From contig NZ_WIOK01000027.1 of assembly GCF_009467825.1 (NCBI RefSeq), forward strand, positions 1 to 64,000: a DNA stretch of 64,000 nucleotides, read 5' to 3'. This document shows, in pieces, positions 17,632 to 27,668 of this stretch. The translations under genes and the position numbers were made by a program. The stretch's first letter is position 1. Each line of letters starts with the position of its first letter. The stretch comes from Cyclobacterium xiamenense (GTDB lineage: Bacteria; Bacteroidota; Bacteroidia; Cytophagales; Cyclobacteriaceae). The notes beneath the pieces are model-generated. The model saw only the letters and a list, made by a program, of their open reading frames with translations, searched no databases and was not told the DNA's origin.

Positions 17632-18606
17632 CTATTCGGCTTTGTCTTTTGCCTTTTCCATCTTTCGGAAAGATCCCCGAAACAGCCAGTTGTAGCGCAA
17701 TGCCTCGAGGGTCTCGTTTAAGCGCACCGTTCCAGTATCGAGATTGACCATAGTGTTTTTGAGGTAGGCGGCAAATTGTTCGTCATTCAGCAACATCCCC
17801 AGGGCATTGTCGGAATCCTGCAGGTTTTCGCTCACCGATTTAAAGTTTTCCGAGACATCGTTTACCTGCCTGCCGGTCGCTTCCAAATCGAGAACGGTGG
17901 ACTTTAAGCTGGCAAAAACGGTTGTATCGGTCAATAATTCATCGATGAGTCCGCCTTTTTGATTGAGCTGCCTGGAAAAATCAGCCAACTCGGCCGTCAT
18001 CCGGGTGCTATTCGCAGCCGTACGCTCGAGATTGACCATGATCTGCTTGAAGTTTTGCACAAGCAGGCTATCGGTAAGCACTGCACCCACAATTCCTTCC
18101 CCGCTAGCTATCTTATGAGTCAACACCTTCAAATCCTCTGTAATGGAAACCAGGTTATTGTTATTTACCTGAAGGGTCTCCATCATCTTGTCGGTATCCA
18201 GGGGCATCTCGGCATCCAACCGGTCTCCTTCTTCGATGGAGGGGCCTTGCCCCGACCCGCCGTAGATGACGATTATTTTATTACCGATCAACCCATCCGA
18301 ACTGATGGTTGCTTTGGAGTTTTTCTTTATGTACTCTTTGGACGAGGATTCGATGTTCATTTCGATCTCTACCTGAGATTCTCCGTAAAAGTTAATTTTC
18401 TTGACGGTCCCGATTTTTACACCAGAAAACCACACATTATTTCCTGGCTGCAAACCTCCCACATCATCGAAAACCGAAAATACCCGAATGCTACTCACGA
18501 ATGCTTTCTGTTGCGCACCCAATGTAAGTATCCCGGTCACCAAAATTATTATTCCAATCAGCACAAATATGCCGACGGTAACCGATTTTTTGTTATCGTT
18601 TCTCAT
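17632..18606 (-). CDS. mlaD: MlaD-like MCE-domain substrate-binding protein
   Basis: A 324-residue protein with one N-terminal membrane anchor (about 11-31), an MCE domain (about 38-118, with FDDVGGLQPGNNVWFSGVKIG) and a long helical C-terminal region. Such proteins form hexameric rings in the periplasm that shuttle phospholipids between membranes. It is the last gene of an mlaE-mlaF-mlaD operon and overlaps the ATPase gene by 4 bases. The long coiled C-terminal extension is longer than in the proteobacterial MlaD (about 180 residues) and is typical of MCE proteins from other phyla. Confidence 0.9.
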   Translation of the reverse strand: MRNDNKKSVTVGIFVLIGIIILVTGILTLGAQQKAFVSSIRVFSVFDDVGGLQPGNNVWFSGVKIGTVKKINFYGESQVEIEMNIESSSKEYIKKNSKATISSDGLIGNKIIVIYGGSGQGPSIEEGDRLDAEMPLDTDKMMETLQVNNNNLVSITEDLKVLTHKIASGEGIVGAVLTDSLLVQNFKQIMVNLERTAANSTRMTAELADFSRQLNQKGGLIDELLTDTTVFASLKSTVLDLEATGRQVNDVSENFKSVSENLQDSDNALGMLLNDEQFAAYLKNTMVNLDTGTVRLNETLEALRYNWLFRGSFRKMEKAKDKAE

Positions 18607-19361
18607 TGCTTGATGAAATTATAGTCATAAAATGATTTTACTCTGCCGTCTTCGGCATACTCAAATACCTCTTCGAACTTTCCAGTCGCACCAAAAACCC
18701 CATCCAACAGTACCGCCATGCGGTCTCCGGTCACCTTCGCACAGGTAAGGTCATGGGTAATGATGATGGATGTTGTTTTGTACATTTCGTTTACCTGATT
18801 GATTAAATTGTTGATGTCCATGCAGGTAATGGGATCCAACCCTGCCGTAGGCTCGTCGTACAACATGATCTCGGGTTTCAAGATAAGTGTCCTGGCGATT
18901 CCTATTCGCTTCCGCTGTCCGCCGGAAAGCTCGGAAGGCATTTGATTAATCGTTTGCAGCAAACCCACACTGTCGAGCACCTCCTCCACCTTTTTATCTT
19001 TTTCTTCCTTACTCAGGTTCTTTACGTTTCGAACCAGCGGAAACTCCAGGTTTTCCCGCACGGTCATGCTATCGTACAAGGCACTTGCCTGAAACGAAAA
19101 GCCTATCTTCAGGCGAAGTTCGTTGAGCTTTCTGGAGTTCAGGTCTTTTACTTCCTTCCCCAGTACCTTGACCGAACCTTCGTCCTGCGTCAGCAGGCCG
19201 ACCATGATTTTGATCAAAACCGATTTGCCGCTGCCCGACTTACCGAGAACTACCAGGTTTTCTCCTCGATATAGATCCAAATCGACCCCCTTAAGAACGT
19301 GAAGGTCTCCGAATGATTTGATCAGGTTTCGAACTTGTACTACTGATTCTCTCATGGTCAA
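18603..19361 (-). CDS. mlaF: MlaF-like ABC transporter ATP-binding protein
   Basis: A 252-residue ATPase of the phospholipid (Mla/MCE) transporter. Walker A is GKSGSGKS, the signature is LSGGQRKRIGIART, Walker B is EIMLYDEPTAGLDP and the switch His lies in IITHD. The GGQRKR form of the signature is typical of MCE-associated ATPases. It is coupled by 4-base overlaps to the permease gene before it and the MCE gene after it. Confidence 0.94.
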   Translation of the reverse strand: MTMRESVVQVRNLIKSFGDLHVLKGVDLDLYRGENLVVLGKSGSGKSVLIKIMVGLLTQDEGSVKVLGKEVKDLNSRKLNELRLKIGFSFQASALYDSMTVRENLEFPLVRNVKNLSKEEKDKKVEEVLDSVGLLQTINQMPSELSGGQRKRIGIARTLILKPEIMLYDEPTAGLDPITCMDINNLINQVNEMYKTTSIIITHDLTCAKVTGDRMAVLLDGVFGATGKFEEVFEYAEDGRVKSFYDYNFIKQ

Positions 19362-20155
19362 AGTTGTCTAAAGAAATTGGTTACCTGCAAGGAGAGCAAC
19401 TCCTCAATGAAAATCAAAAACATGGCCATCACCACCGCGGAATTGGCCGCCTTGCCCACTCCTTCGGTTCCCTTGGTAGAATTGTATCCCTTGTAACAGC
19501 CCACGATCCCGATGGTAAAGCCAAAAAACAGGGACTTTACCATCGATGAAGTAATGTCCAGAAAGGATATCGCATCAAATACCTGCACAAAAAACGTGCT
19601 TAGACTTACCAACTCGTTGAAATGAACATTTACGAATGCTCCCAATAACGCTACAAAATCCGTGTACAATACCAAAACAGGAATCATAAAGGTACTGGCA
19701 AGGACGCGGGTTACGACCAGGAATTTAAAGGGGTTGGTTGCCGAAACCTCCATGGCATCAATTTGCTCGGTTACTTTCATCGAACCGATTTCGGCACCAA
19801 TGCTGGAGCCGACCTTACCCGCGGCTATAAGGGCCGTAACCAGCGGGCCCATGGCCCGAACCACCGCGATGGATATCAGGGCCGGCAGCCAGGACGTGGC
19901 TCCAAACTCCGAAAGCGATGGTCTGGATTGATTCGTGAATACAACCCCTACGATAAATCCAGTTAACGAAATCAGGGGTAGGGAGTTGTAGCCAATTTGG
20001 TAACATTGCCGAATTACCTCTTTAAACTCGTAGGGCGGAAACCAAACTTCCTTAAAAAACCTTTTGACAAAATCGTAGGCACGTTCCAAACCGATAAAAA
20101 ACCGATCGATCCGTTTGCTGATTACTTTGTCTTTGTTTGTGGGCTCTCCCGACAT
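19358..20155 (-). CDS. mlaE: MlaE-like permease
   Basis: A 265-residue inner-membrane permease of the MlaE/YrbE family with about five hydrophobic helices. The family hallmark is seen in PLVTALIAAGKVGSSIGAEIGSMKVTEQIDAMEVSATNP (its start and end are given, continuous in the protein around residues 105-145). This includes the E-x-G-x-M-x-x-x-E-Q-I-D-A signature. First gene of the mlaE-F-D operon. No mlaC or mlaA homologue lies next to it. Confidence 0.94.
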   Translation of the reverse strand: MSGEPTNKDKVISKRIDRFFIGLERAYDFVKRFFKEVWFPPYEFKEVIRQCYQIGYNSLPLISLTGFIVGVVFTNQSRPSLSEFGATSWLPALISIAVVRAMGPLVTALIAAGKVGSSIGAEIGSMKVTEQIDAMEVSATNPFKFLVVTRVLASTFMIPVLVLYTDFVALLGAFVNVHFNELVSLSTFFVQVFDAISFLDITSSMVKSLFFGFTIGIVGCYKGYNSTKGTEGVGKAANSAVVMAMFLIFIEELLSLQVTNFFRQL

Positions 20156-20210
20156 ATCATGGTGATTTTAGTTGGAACTATAATTCGAATACAAAAATCA
20201 AGCTATACTT

Positions 20211-21374
20211 CTAATTGGCCAAAAATTCGGCGATATTTTCATCTTTTAGGGGTTTTACTAAAAAGCCAGTCACTTGTTTATAGCCCTTACTTTTTTCCAG
20301 ATCATCCGGGTCCAGGGAGGAAGTAAGCATTTTCACTTCCCGCTTGATGCCTTTTTGCTCCATCAGATTCAAGAAATACCAGCCGTCCATTTCCGGCATG
20401 TTGATATCGAGTAATACCACGTCTGCCGCATTTTTCTCCAGCCAATCCAGCGCCTCGTAGGGGTTTTCAAAAAAAACCAACTTCAGCTTTTCGTTGACCT
20501 TTAATAAAATCCGCTTATTGATCATGTGCTGCACTTTGTCGTCGTCAACAAATACGATCGTTTGCTCTTTTTGCTCCACCTCTTTTGTTTTTAGGTCCTT
20601 ATCCATCAATAATTCATTCATGTGTTGAATCTCGGTGTCCAAACGGACCGCCGCATCCTTCAACATCGCCAGGGCATCGCCAGAAATACCCTGCTCCTCT
20701 ACCTGTAGTAAGCCCAGTATATTGGTCAAATGTGAACGGATGGTATGAGAATTGATAAAGGAGAATTCTTTCAATTGTTGATTCTGTTGTTGTAAAGAAT
20801 CCGACAATTTTCGAATCTTATCCAACGAACGGTGGACTTCCGAGTGGTCCACTGCCATTACCAATACCATGCGCTTCGTCACACTCGTAAATGGAATACT
20901 GAAAAGATCGACATACCGGGGTTCGTAAAACTTATCAATCATCACGACATTTCGAAAGGTGTGGTACTCTCCATCGACTACCTTTGCCCCTATTTTGGAC
21001 GTGAAAAACAGGGACTGAAAACTTTGGAAAGGGTCCGGACGGCTGGCAAGTGCATAAATTGAATCCGCCATTTCATTGGAAAGTTCCAGCTTTCGATTCG
21101 CTAATGAAAATACCCACACACAATTTGGTAATTTATTGAAAATCTGGTGGGAAATCCCTCCTGCCAGATCGTTTTTTTTTACTTGTGAGGTTAGGAAAAT
21201 CCAGGAAAATACCACCAGCAAGCCTCCCGAAAAAAGACCATAAAACTGCACGAACTGCCAGCTGTCTTCCTGAGAGGAAATCCATTGAAAATCTCGGATC
21301 AGAAAAGGAGATGCAAGTAACGCCAGTCCACCTGTCAACCCAACTAGCCAAACCGAATGAATTGTAGGTTTCAT
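20211..21374 (-). CDS. Membrane PAS-like/DHp/receiver protein lacking a kinase catalytic domain
   Basis: A 387-residue protein with two membrane helices (about 8-27 and 43-63), a PAS-like sensor region (about 75-180), a coiled-coil DHp region with the H-box INSHTIRSHLTNILGLL (His210), then directly a receiver domain (270-387). The receiver has its acidic pair in FVDDD, the acceptor Asp323 in LLDINMPEMDG and Lys374 in LVKPL. The HATPase_c domain expected between DHp and receiver is missing. It resembles the receiver-PAS-DHp protein at 1760-2776 in carrying DHp without a catalytic domain. It may serve as a membrane phospho-relay element (inference). It is monocistronic, upstream of the mla operon on the same strand. 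Confidence 0.83.
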   Translation of the reverse strand: MKPTIHSVWLVGLTGGLALLASPFLIRDFQWISSQEDSWQFVQFYGLFSGGLLVVFSWIFLTSQVKKNDLAGGISHQIFNKLPNCVWVFSLANRKLELSNEMADSIYALASRPDPFQSFQSLFFTSKIGAKVVDGEYHTFRNVVMIDKFYEPRYVDLFSIPFTSVTKRMVLVMAVDHSEVHRSLDKIRKLSDSLQQQNQQLKEFSFINSHTIRSHLTNILGLLQVEEQGISGDALAMLKDAAVRLDTEIQHMNELLMDKDLKTKEVEQKEQTIVFVDDDKVQHMINKRILLKVNEKLKLVFFENPYEALDWLEKNAADVVLLDINMPEMDGWYFLNLMEQKGIKREVKMLTSSLDPDDLEKSKGYKQVTGFLVKPLKDENIAEFLAN

Positions 21375-21430
21375 CTTCTATGTCAAAGAGCTAAAGGTAA
21401 ACATTTTCGCCCAATATCGAAAGTGCCTGC

Positions 21431-24304
21431 CTATCTGGAACATATTTCTGAAAACGGGCAATAGGTACATTTTGTCAGGTCCCCGGTCTGATCAAAGGGC
21501 TGACCGGGATCAAAAATCTCCGCGAGCAATTCCGTGAGTCCGGCAATAAATTCCTCCCGGTAATCCGCATAATTGGTGACTTCTCTTTTTTGGCTACGTG
21601 GTACTTTTTCCAGCAAATACGGAGAAAAATCCTCCTTAAAAATTTCCCGCAGGTTAAACAGTGCCGGCTTCAGCGGCAACTCATTCTCCGGATGCCTGGA
21701 TTCGTAAAGCAATCCATAAAACAAGGTTTGCATCACCGCTTTGTTTCGGGAGGTGTCCTCCCTGTCAAAAAGGCTTGAAATACCGGAAAACTCCTTTTTA
21801 TCGGCCCCAGACTTGTAGTCGATCAGGCGGATGGTTGACCCTACGCGGTCCACCCGGTCAATGATTCCTCCCAAATTGACCCAAACGCTACCCGAAGGGG
21901 TGTCGACCAGCAATTTTGCCTGGTATTTTTTATTCCCTTCCAGCGAAATAATGGTAAAAGGGGCCGTAATGCGGTCCTGTTCCAGAACTCCCGCCAGGTA
22001 TTTTTGCAGCACATCCCGAGCAATGGTCAATTGACCGTTCAGTTTCATAGCCGCCCCTTCTTCCACAAAATACTGCGATCGGATTGCTTTCTCCACAGCA
22101 GGCCCGATGTATTTTTTTAACGAATCGATATCGGATGCTTCCACCCGGCTTCGGTCTTTCCTGCCGATAAACCCGGTATACAGGTTTTCCAGCGACTGAT
22201 GAACCAGGTTTCCAAAAACTGCAGGATCTACCGCTTCCTGTACCTCCTCTGGTTCATCCAGCCCAGCAATGTAGGTAAGGTAAAACTTAAGCCTACAATC
22301 CAGGTATCGATTGAGCGCCGAAGGGGAAAAGGCCGTTCCTACCTGATCGCTTTCGCTGCGATCGGTGTACCGTTCCAGAACCTTCAAAATGTGGGGATCT
22401 TTCTCAATGGTGATGGGGCTTGCTTTTGTTAAACTTACCGGTACGTGCACCAGGCGGTCCTTTTTTTGTACACCCGCTTGATCCATTTCGATCTGCAGTT
22501 GCTGAATGTACCGGCTTTTTTCGCCCACCTGTCCCTGGGCAGCTGCGGTGGAATAAATCAGATGTACCTCCTCCGCCCGGTGTAGCAGCCGGTAAAACGT
22601 ATAGGCATAGATCGCATCGTTTTGTTCCTGGACGGGCATTTGGAACGCACGCCTTAGGTTATAGGGAATAAGGGTATCCATGGTCCTGGAGGGCGGGAAA
22701 CTTCCCTCATTCATCGAACAAATGATGACCCGTTTAAAATCAAGATTTCGGGTTTCCAGCACGCCCATCACTTGAAGACCTTCCAGGGGCTCACCCTCAA
22801 ACGGCAACCGTGTTTCCGCAAATACCTGGCGGAAAAGTTTGATAAAAAAACCAACACTTACCTCCTCTTTGACCTCGTTTTCAAATAGCTCCCGGAGTCG
22901 ATTCATCTGTTTATAGCACTGAAACAGATAGGTGCGCTCCATGCTGTTTTCGTCCATAGAAACAGCCAATTCACGAATCCAGTCCATGACCACCTCCAGG
23001 ATCGTATCCGAGTGCAGCTGCTGAAAAATGTGCGCAAAGATTCTTCCCCCCTTTTGAAGCGCTTCGGCTGGGTAATATATGGAATTTGTCCGAACCAATT
23101 CGTCGAGCAGGTGCTCCGTGAAATCGGGCGCCACCCCCCGAAGGTATACGTTATTGAGGAGTTCTTTTAGCGGCTTGTGGTAAAAAACCAGCACGCCCTC
23201 CTCCAATTTGGCGTACCGCTGAAGCTCTAGCGCCGCTTCCAGGAAGGTATACACCGGCGTTTGCTTAACCGGATAGCCCATCGTGACATTTACGCGATTT
23301 ACCTGATCCGGAAGCACGTTCAATAGCGGAAATAATAGTTGCTCCTCTGGTAATATCACCACCGTTTCTTCCCAACACTCCTCCCCCTCAAGTGCACCCA
23401 ACAGCCCGGCCACCAGATTGGCCTGGTTAATCTTCAAGGGAACGGTGTAGGTCTGGATGCTGGCGTTTTGTTGTTGAATGTGCCGGGGAATGGGATTGGG
23501 AAACGTGGGACCAAAAACTGGATCTTTTAGGTATTGCCGAAAAAAAAGACCCGCCTCCTGTTCAGGTTGGTCCAGGTAGTACGCGTCTACGTCCCAAAAA
23601 ATCTCGGCCCCAAAATACTTCACTGCATGCTTAATGAGTGTTTCTTCCGCCGCTGTAAATGCATTGAATCCTACAAATACCAGCTGCTCGGCAGGTTTCT
23701 GAATACTTTCCAGACCCGACGCCACCTCCCGGTAGATTTTTCCGCTATAAGCCAGGCCCTGACGTTCGATCGAAGCGTTAAATCGGGTATACAAGGGATG
23801 GAGCATGTCCCAGAATCGTAAAAATTTCTCCTGATGATGCCGGTCCCTACCCTCAAATGAGGCCCAAAATTCCTGTATCAATTTCACTTGCTCGGGACTC
23901 AGAAAACTCCAGTCACTCTCGAGTATTTTTTGTTCCTTCAGGTTGGTAAATAGTTTTTGTGGATCAACTAAAAACTGGTCCAGGTCATTGAAATCCTTTA
24001 GGATCATTTCTCCCCAAAAATAGAACCGGTCAAAACTCTCCTCCCGCTGGGTCAAGCTGCGAAACTGCTGGTACAATTCGTAAATCAAGGTCAACTTGTC
24101 CGCCGGCTTTTTTCCTGCCCACTGGTAAAACAAGGATTCAATGGTGATTATTTCCGGCATCCATACGGGTGTATCGACCAATTGGCTAAGGTACCGGGTA
24201 AAGAACAGGCCTGCTCTGCGGTTTGGTAAAATAACTTGTACCCCTTTCAAATCGCCTTTGCTGTCCAACAAACGGGCGGCTGTCTCTTTTAAAAAACTAT
24301 TCAT
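21431..24304 (-). CDS. addB: AddB-like PD-(D/E)XK nuclease/inactive helicase
   Basis: A 957-residue partner of the helicase-nuclease encoded just upstream. The N-terminus, VQVILPNRRAGLFFTRYL, is the AddB-like helicase fold without a classical Walker A. The C-terminal nuclease domain shows VRLIDYKSG-type residues (IRLIDYKSGADKK). Four cysteines fit an iron-sulphur nuclease: one in YLDCRLKFYL and three in CTYCPFSEIC at the very end, as in AddB. It begins directly at the stop codon of the helicase gene. The pair would process double-strand breaks for RecA loading, and recR in this window acts in the parallel gap-repair route. Confidence 0.85.
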   Translation of the reverse strand: MNSFLKETAARLLDSKGDLKGVQVILPNRRAGLFFTRYLSQLVDTPVWMPEIITIESLFYQWAGKKPADKLTLIYELYQQFRSLTQREESFDRFYFWGEMILKDFNDLDQFLVDPQKLFTNLKEQKILESDWSFLSPEQVKLIQEFWASFEGRDRHHQEKFLRFWDMLHPLYTRFNASIERQGLAYSGKIYREVASGLESIQKPAEQLVFVGFNAFTAAEETLIKHAVKYFGAEIFWDVDAYYLDQPEQEAGLFFRQYLKDPVFGPTFPNPIPRHIQQQNASIQTYTVPLKINQANLVAGLLGALEGEECWEETVVILPEEQLLFPLLNVLPDQVNRVNVTMGYPVKQTPVYTFLEAALELQRYAKLEEGVLVFYHKPLKELLNNVYLRGVAPDFTEHLLDELVRTNSIYYPAEALQKGGRIFAHIFQQLHSDTILEVVMDWIRELAVSMDENSMERTYLFQCYKQMNRLRELFENEVKEEVSVGFFIKLFRQVFAETRLPFEGEPLEGLQVMGVLETRNLDFKRVIICSMNEGSFPPSRTMDTLIPYNLRRAFQMPVQEQNDAIYAYTFYRLLHRAEEVHLIYSTAAAQGQVGEKSRYIQQLQIEMDQAGVQKKDRLVHVPVSLTKASPITIEKDPHILKVLERYTDRSESDQVGTAFSPSALNRYLDCRLKFYLTYIAGLDEPEEVQEAVDPAVFGNLVHQSLENLYTGFIGRKDRSRVEASDIDSLKKYIGPAVEKAIRSQYFVEEGAAMKLNGQLTIARDVLQKYLAGVLEQDRITAPFTIISLEGNKKYQAKLLVDTPSGSVWVNLGGIIDRVDRVGSTIRLIDYKSGADKKEFSGISSLFDREDTSRNKAVMQTLFYGLLYESRHPENELPLKPALFNLREIFKEDFSPYLLEKVPRSQKREVTNYADYREEFIAGLTELLAEIFDPGQPFDQTGDLTKCTYCPFSEICSR

Positions 24305-27300
24305 CTATGTCAATTTGATTATGGAACCGGACTCTAAGTAACAGATATATCCAATGACCGTGTTGCCGGGTTCAAGTTTCCGGATTAAGTCCATGTACCC
24401 CTGCACCTGATCCCTGTAGCGGTCTACTTCCTTTCCCGTTTTGAAATCCACAACTTCCACAAGGTCCTCCTTAAATACCAAGCGATCGGGCCGTTTGCTG
24501 CCACCACCTGGAAGCAAAATTCCCTGCTCCGTCAAAATTTGGTAACTTTCATCAAACCAACCATTAAATTCGGGAACCTGACAGAGGTGGTTGAACTGTG
24601 CCTGTAACGTCTCCCGTTCGGCTGCATCCACCGATCCATCAAAATACAACGCATCCAATTCCAGGAAAAAATCCCGTTTGGTTTTGGATTTTTCAATCAA
24701 TGCATGCACCAGCTGACCAAAATTACGCCGGCTGAAAACCCCCGACTCATCAAAACTACCCACAACCTGCCGTACCTGCAGGCTGTCTTCCCAGGGACGG
24801 TAGTTCCAGGCCATCTTCTCCTGCGGTGGTGCTACCAAACCGGATGTACCTCCTGCATCGGGCCATTTACCCAGTTCAAAGGTCATTTTTTCGTCGTCGA
24901 AATAATCTGGAAAATCCACTGCCTCTCCTCCTCCCCGAAGGGCCATCGCCTGCAATAGCAAGTCCGCTACCGTTGTGAGATTGCTGGATGACTGGTTTTT
25001 CTGGGGAGCCAGTCCCCATATCACCTCCTCTGCCCGCGTAAATGCCACGTAAAGCATGTTTAGGTTATCCAAATGACTCAACAAGGATTCCAGTCGGTAC
25101 ACCCCTGCAAATTCAGAATTGAGTAAACCCTTCCGAATGGTCAATGGCATGACTACCGGCGGCATCCCCGGCTCCCACGGATACTGCGTCCACACAATGG
25201 AGTCCTTTACCGTATCGAAAAGCTTCCAGTCCAAAAAAGGCAACACGACGACTTTAAACTGGAGGCCTTTTGATTTGTGGATGGTGAGAATCCGGATTGC
25301 ATTGTGGGTATCCGGCAACTTTACCGTGCGTTTGTGTCCATGAAGCGCCCACCATTCTAAAAAATTACCCAAATCGGCCCTGTTTTTGGCGACAAAATCA
25401 TAAACGGATTCTTTTAAACCCGACAAGTAGGCCCGTTCTTCCAGCGCTTCGTTAAAGCCCAGCAAGTCAATCAAAGCCTCCAGCAAATCCAATAAGGGAA
25501 GCCGTTTAAATCCCTCCATTTTCGCATAAAACGCTGTTTCATGACCGGCAAATGGTGCAGGCAAGGCACCCGTTAGGAAGAAGTCCGGAGACAATGCCTG
25601 CTGTTTGGCACGCGCCCATTGCACCCAAAGGTTGGTTTTGGCCAGGTCCTCGCTTGGATCACTGACAAGTTTTAAAGCCGCCAGCAAACACCTAACCACA
25701 GCGGATTTATTCAAAAACAAGGCCTCATCCGAAATGACATCGTATTTTTTATCCGGATGTTGGTGGCCATGAGCCATCAGAATATCGGCGATTTGCGCTG
25801 CCTGCCCGTTTTTTCGCACCAGTAAGGCAATGTCTTTCAACTGGTACCCCTTCGCCAATAACTCGTCGATCATTCCCGGTAGGGCTTCCAGGGCGGTCTC
25901 CGAAAAATTCCGATCGTTTTCCGGCACTAAAAATTCGAGCTTCACTTTTCCAGACTTACCCTTGGCTAGTTGCCGGGGCGACACCTTTTGGTGAATTTCC
26001 GCGTAGGCCTTGGCGATCAAAATACCCATGTCCTCTCCGAGGTCTTCCGACAACGCTGCCTCGAGCAGTCCGGAAAGCCCCGAAAACAGGCTGTTGTTGA
26101 ATGCAACCACCTGCGGCAAACTACGAAAATTGGTGTCCAATTGGTTAATTTCCAATCCAAAATGCCCGGTATCGCGTTCCACCTGCTCCATCAGCAGACG
26201 CATCTCCCCTCCGCGCCAGCGGTAGATTGACTGCTTTACGTCTCCTACGATGAGGTTGGTATTTCCCATGGAAAGGGAATTGAGAAGCAGCGGCCGGAAG
26301 CTTTCCCATTGAAATCCGGAGGTGTCCTGAAACTCATCCAGTAAAAAATGCCGGAAACGGTTCCCTACTTTCTCGTAAATAAACGGGGCATCGTTTTCTG
26401 CCGTGATAGAACGGAGAAAATCGCTTGCTTCTGAAATTAGTAGAATATTTTCCTCCTCCTTTAACGCATTCAGCTCTTCCAATAAATAGCCAAACAGACC
26501 GAAGACGTAGAGGTTTTTACTCATGGCATCCAGGGTATTCCATTTACCTCTCAGGGGCTCAAATCGGGCAAAAATTGCCGCAAGCCCCTCCCGGTTTGCC
26601 GCGATAATCGCGGCTTTCTTCGTACTGGTCTTCGTATACCAGGTATCGGGGTCGGGAATATTATCTTTTTGGGAGTCGGAGAGCTCCGGTACCGGATTGG
26701 AGGGAATGCCCAGTTTTTCTAGCTGATGGGCAAACGACCGCTGCCCCCCCCTAAAATCCGTCCATTCCAAACCGTGACGTTCGCGTATTCGCTGTGCTTC
26801 GGCTTTCAATTCCACTGCCTCCGATACGACCAATCGTTTTTGGCGATGCAGGTATTCGCCAAACTTTTTCAGGTTTTCGGGGCCCTCCAGAAACGTTTTG
26901 ATCTCCGGCTGTGCACGCTTAAAATCTTCCTGAAAAATCTTCTTTCCGAGGTCAAAGATTGCCTTTTTTGTATCCCAGGTTTTCCCTTCCTGTATTTTGT
27001 GAAGGGAAAATGCCACCAACCAGCGGTGCAAATCCGGCTCGTCTACCACGCGTGTCATGAGTCGGTCCACGATTCTTTCCATGACGCGGTCCAGGTCCAA
27101 CTCCACGTCGTATTTTGCCTGCAAATCGATCTCGCGTGCGAAAGCCCGAATTACTTGCTGAAAAAAACTGTCAATGGTGCTTACTGAGAAAGCAGCGTAA
27201 TCGTGGAGGATTGCCGTCAGCGTTGCAGCAGCCCGGGCGGACAATTCAGCCGGTGCCAATGCCCATTTTGCCATGAGGTCCTGATCCATTTGCTGGGTTT

Positions 27301-27508
27301 CGTCCACCTTCCCCCGTAGCCGAAGCAGTTCTTCCAGGATCCGTTCTTTCATTTCCTGCGTGGCTTTGTTGGTAAAGGTCACCGCGAGTATTTGCCGGAA
27401 TGCCAGGGGATTTGCGAGTGCCAACTTGAGGTAAGCTGTCGTCAGCGTGTAGGTCTTTCCAGAACCTGCCGATGATTTGTAGAGCTGAAAGGGAGTAGGA
27501 ATTGCCAT
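24305..27508 (-). CDS. addA: AddA-like UvrD/Rep-family helicase-exonuclease
   Basis: A superfamily 1 helicase of about 1067 residues. Walker A is SSAGSGKTYTL, motif II sits in LLDEFQDTSGFQW, motif III near VGDVKQSIYRWRGG, and motif VI in MLYVAFTRAEE. The C-terminal RecB-type nuclease motif is VEVVDFKTGKEVDRYRDQVQGYM. Helicase plus C-terminal nuclease is the AddA layout. The in-frame ATG at 27544 would add 12 residues ahead of MAIPTPFQLYKSSAG; the family usually starts close to the Walker A, so 27508 is preferred. It forms an operon with the AddB-like gene, with no gap between stop and start. Confidence 0.88.
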   Translation of the reverse strand: MAIPTPFQLYKSSAGSGKTYTLTTAYLKLALANPLAFRQILAVTFTNKATQEMKERILEELLRLRGKVDETQQMDQDLMAKWALAPAELSARAAATLTAILHDYAAFSVSTIDSFFQQVIRAFAREIDLQAKYDVELDLDRVMERIVDRLMTRVVDEPDLHRWLVAFSLHKIQEGKTWDTKKAIFDLGKKIFQEDFKRAQPEIKTFLEGPENLKKFGEYLHRQKRLVVSEAVELKAEAQRIRERHGLEWTDFRGGQRSFAHQLEKLGIPSNPVPELSDSQKDNIPDPDTWYTKTSTKKAAIIAANREGLAAIFARFEPLRGKWNTLDAMSKNLYVFGLFGYLLEELNALKEEENILLISEASDFLRSITAENDAPFIYEKVGNRFRHFLLDEFQDTSGFQWESFRPLLLNSLSMGNTNLIVGDVKQSIYRWRGGEMRLLMEQVERDTGHFGLEINQLDTNFRSLPQVVAFNNSLFSGLSGLLEAALSEDLGEDMGILIAKAYAEIHQKVSPRQLAKGKSGKVKLEFLVPENDRNFSETALEALPGMIDELLAKGYQLKDIALLVRKNGQAAQIADILMAHGHQHPDKKYDVISDEALFLNKSAVVRCLLAALKLVSDPSEDLAKTNLWVQWARAKQQALSPDFFLTGALPAPFAGHETAFYAKMEGFKRLPLLDLLEALIDLLGFNEALEERAYLSGLKESVYDFVAKNRADLGNFLEWWALHGHKRTVKLPDTHNAIRILTIHKSKGLQFKVVVLPFLDWKLFDTVKDSIVWTQYPWEPGMPPVVMPLTIRKGLLNSEFAGVYRLESLLSHLDNLNMLYVAFTRAEEVIWGLAPQKNQSSSNLTTVADLLLQAMALRGGGEAVDFPDYFDDEKMTFELGKWPDAGGTSGLVAPPQEKMAWNYRPWEDSLQVRQVVGSFDESGVFSRRNFGQLVHALIEKSKTKRDFFLELDALYFDGSVDAAERETLQAQFNHLCQVPEFNGWFDESYQILTEQGILLPGGGSKRPDRLVFKEDLVEVVDFKTGKEVDRYRDQVQGYMDLIRKLEPGNTVIGYICYLESGSIIKLT

Positions 27509-27668
27509 AAAAAAGCCGGAAGTAGTTGCACCAACAGGCCACACGCAGGGGCAGCCAGACCAAGCGTTGAAGTTAAAAAGAAAAACAACCGGTGGCAGCT
27601 TATTTTAGGATATTTTTATTAATTAGTGTCCCCTAAGACATGTGAATCACCGATAACTCCCTGCTGGT

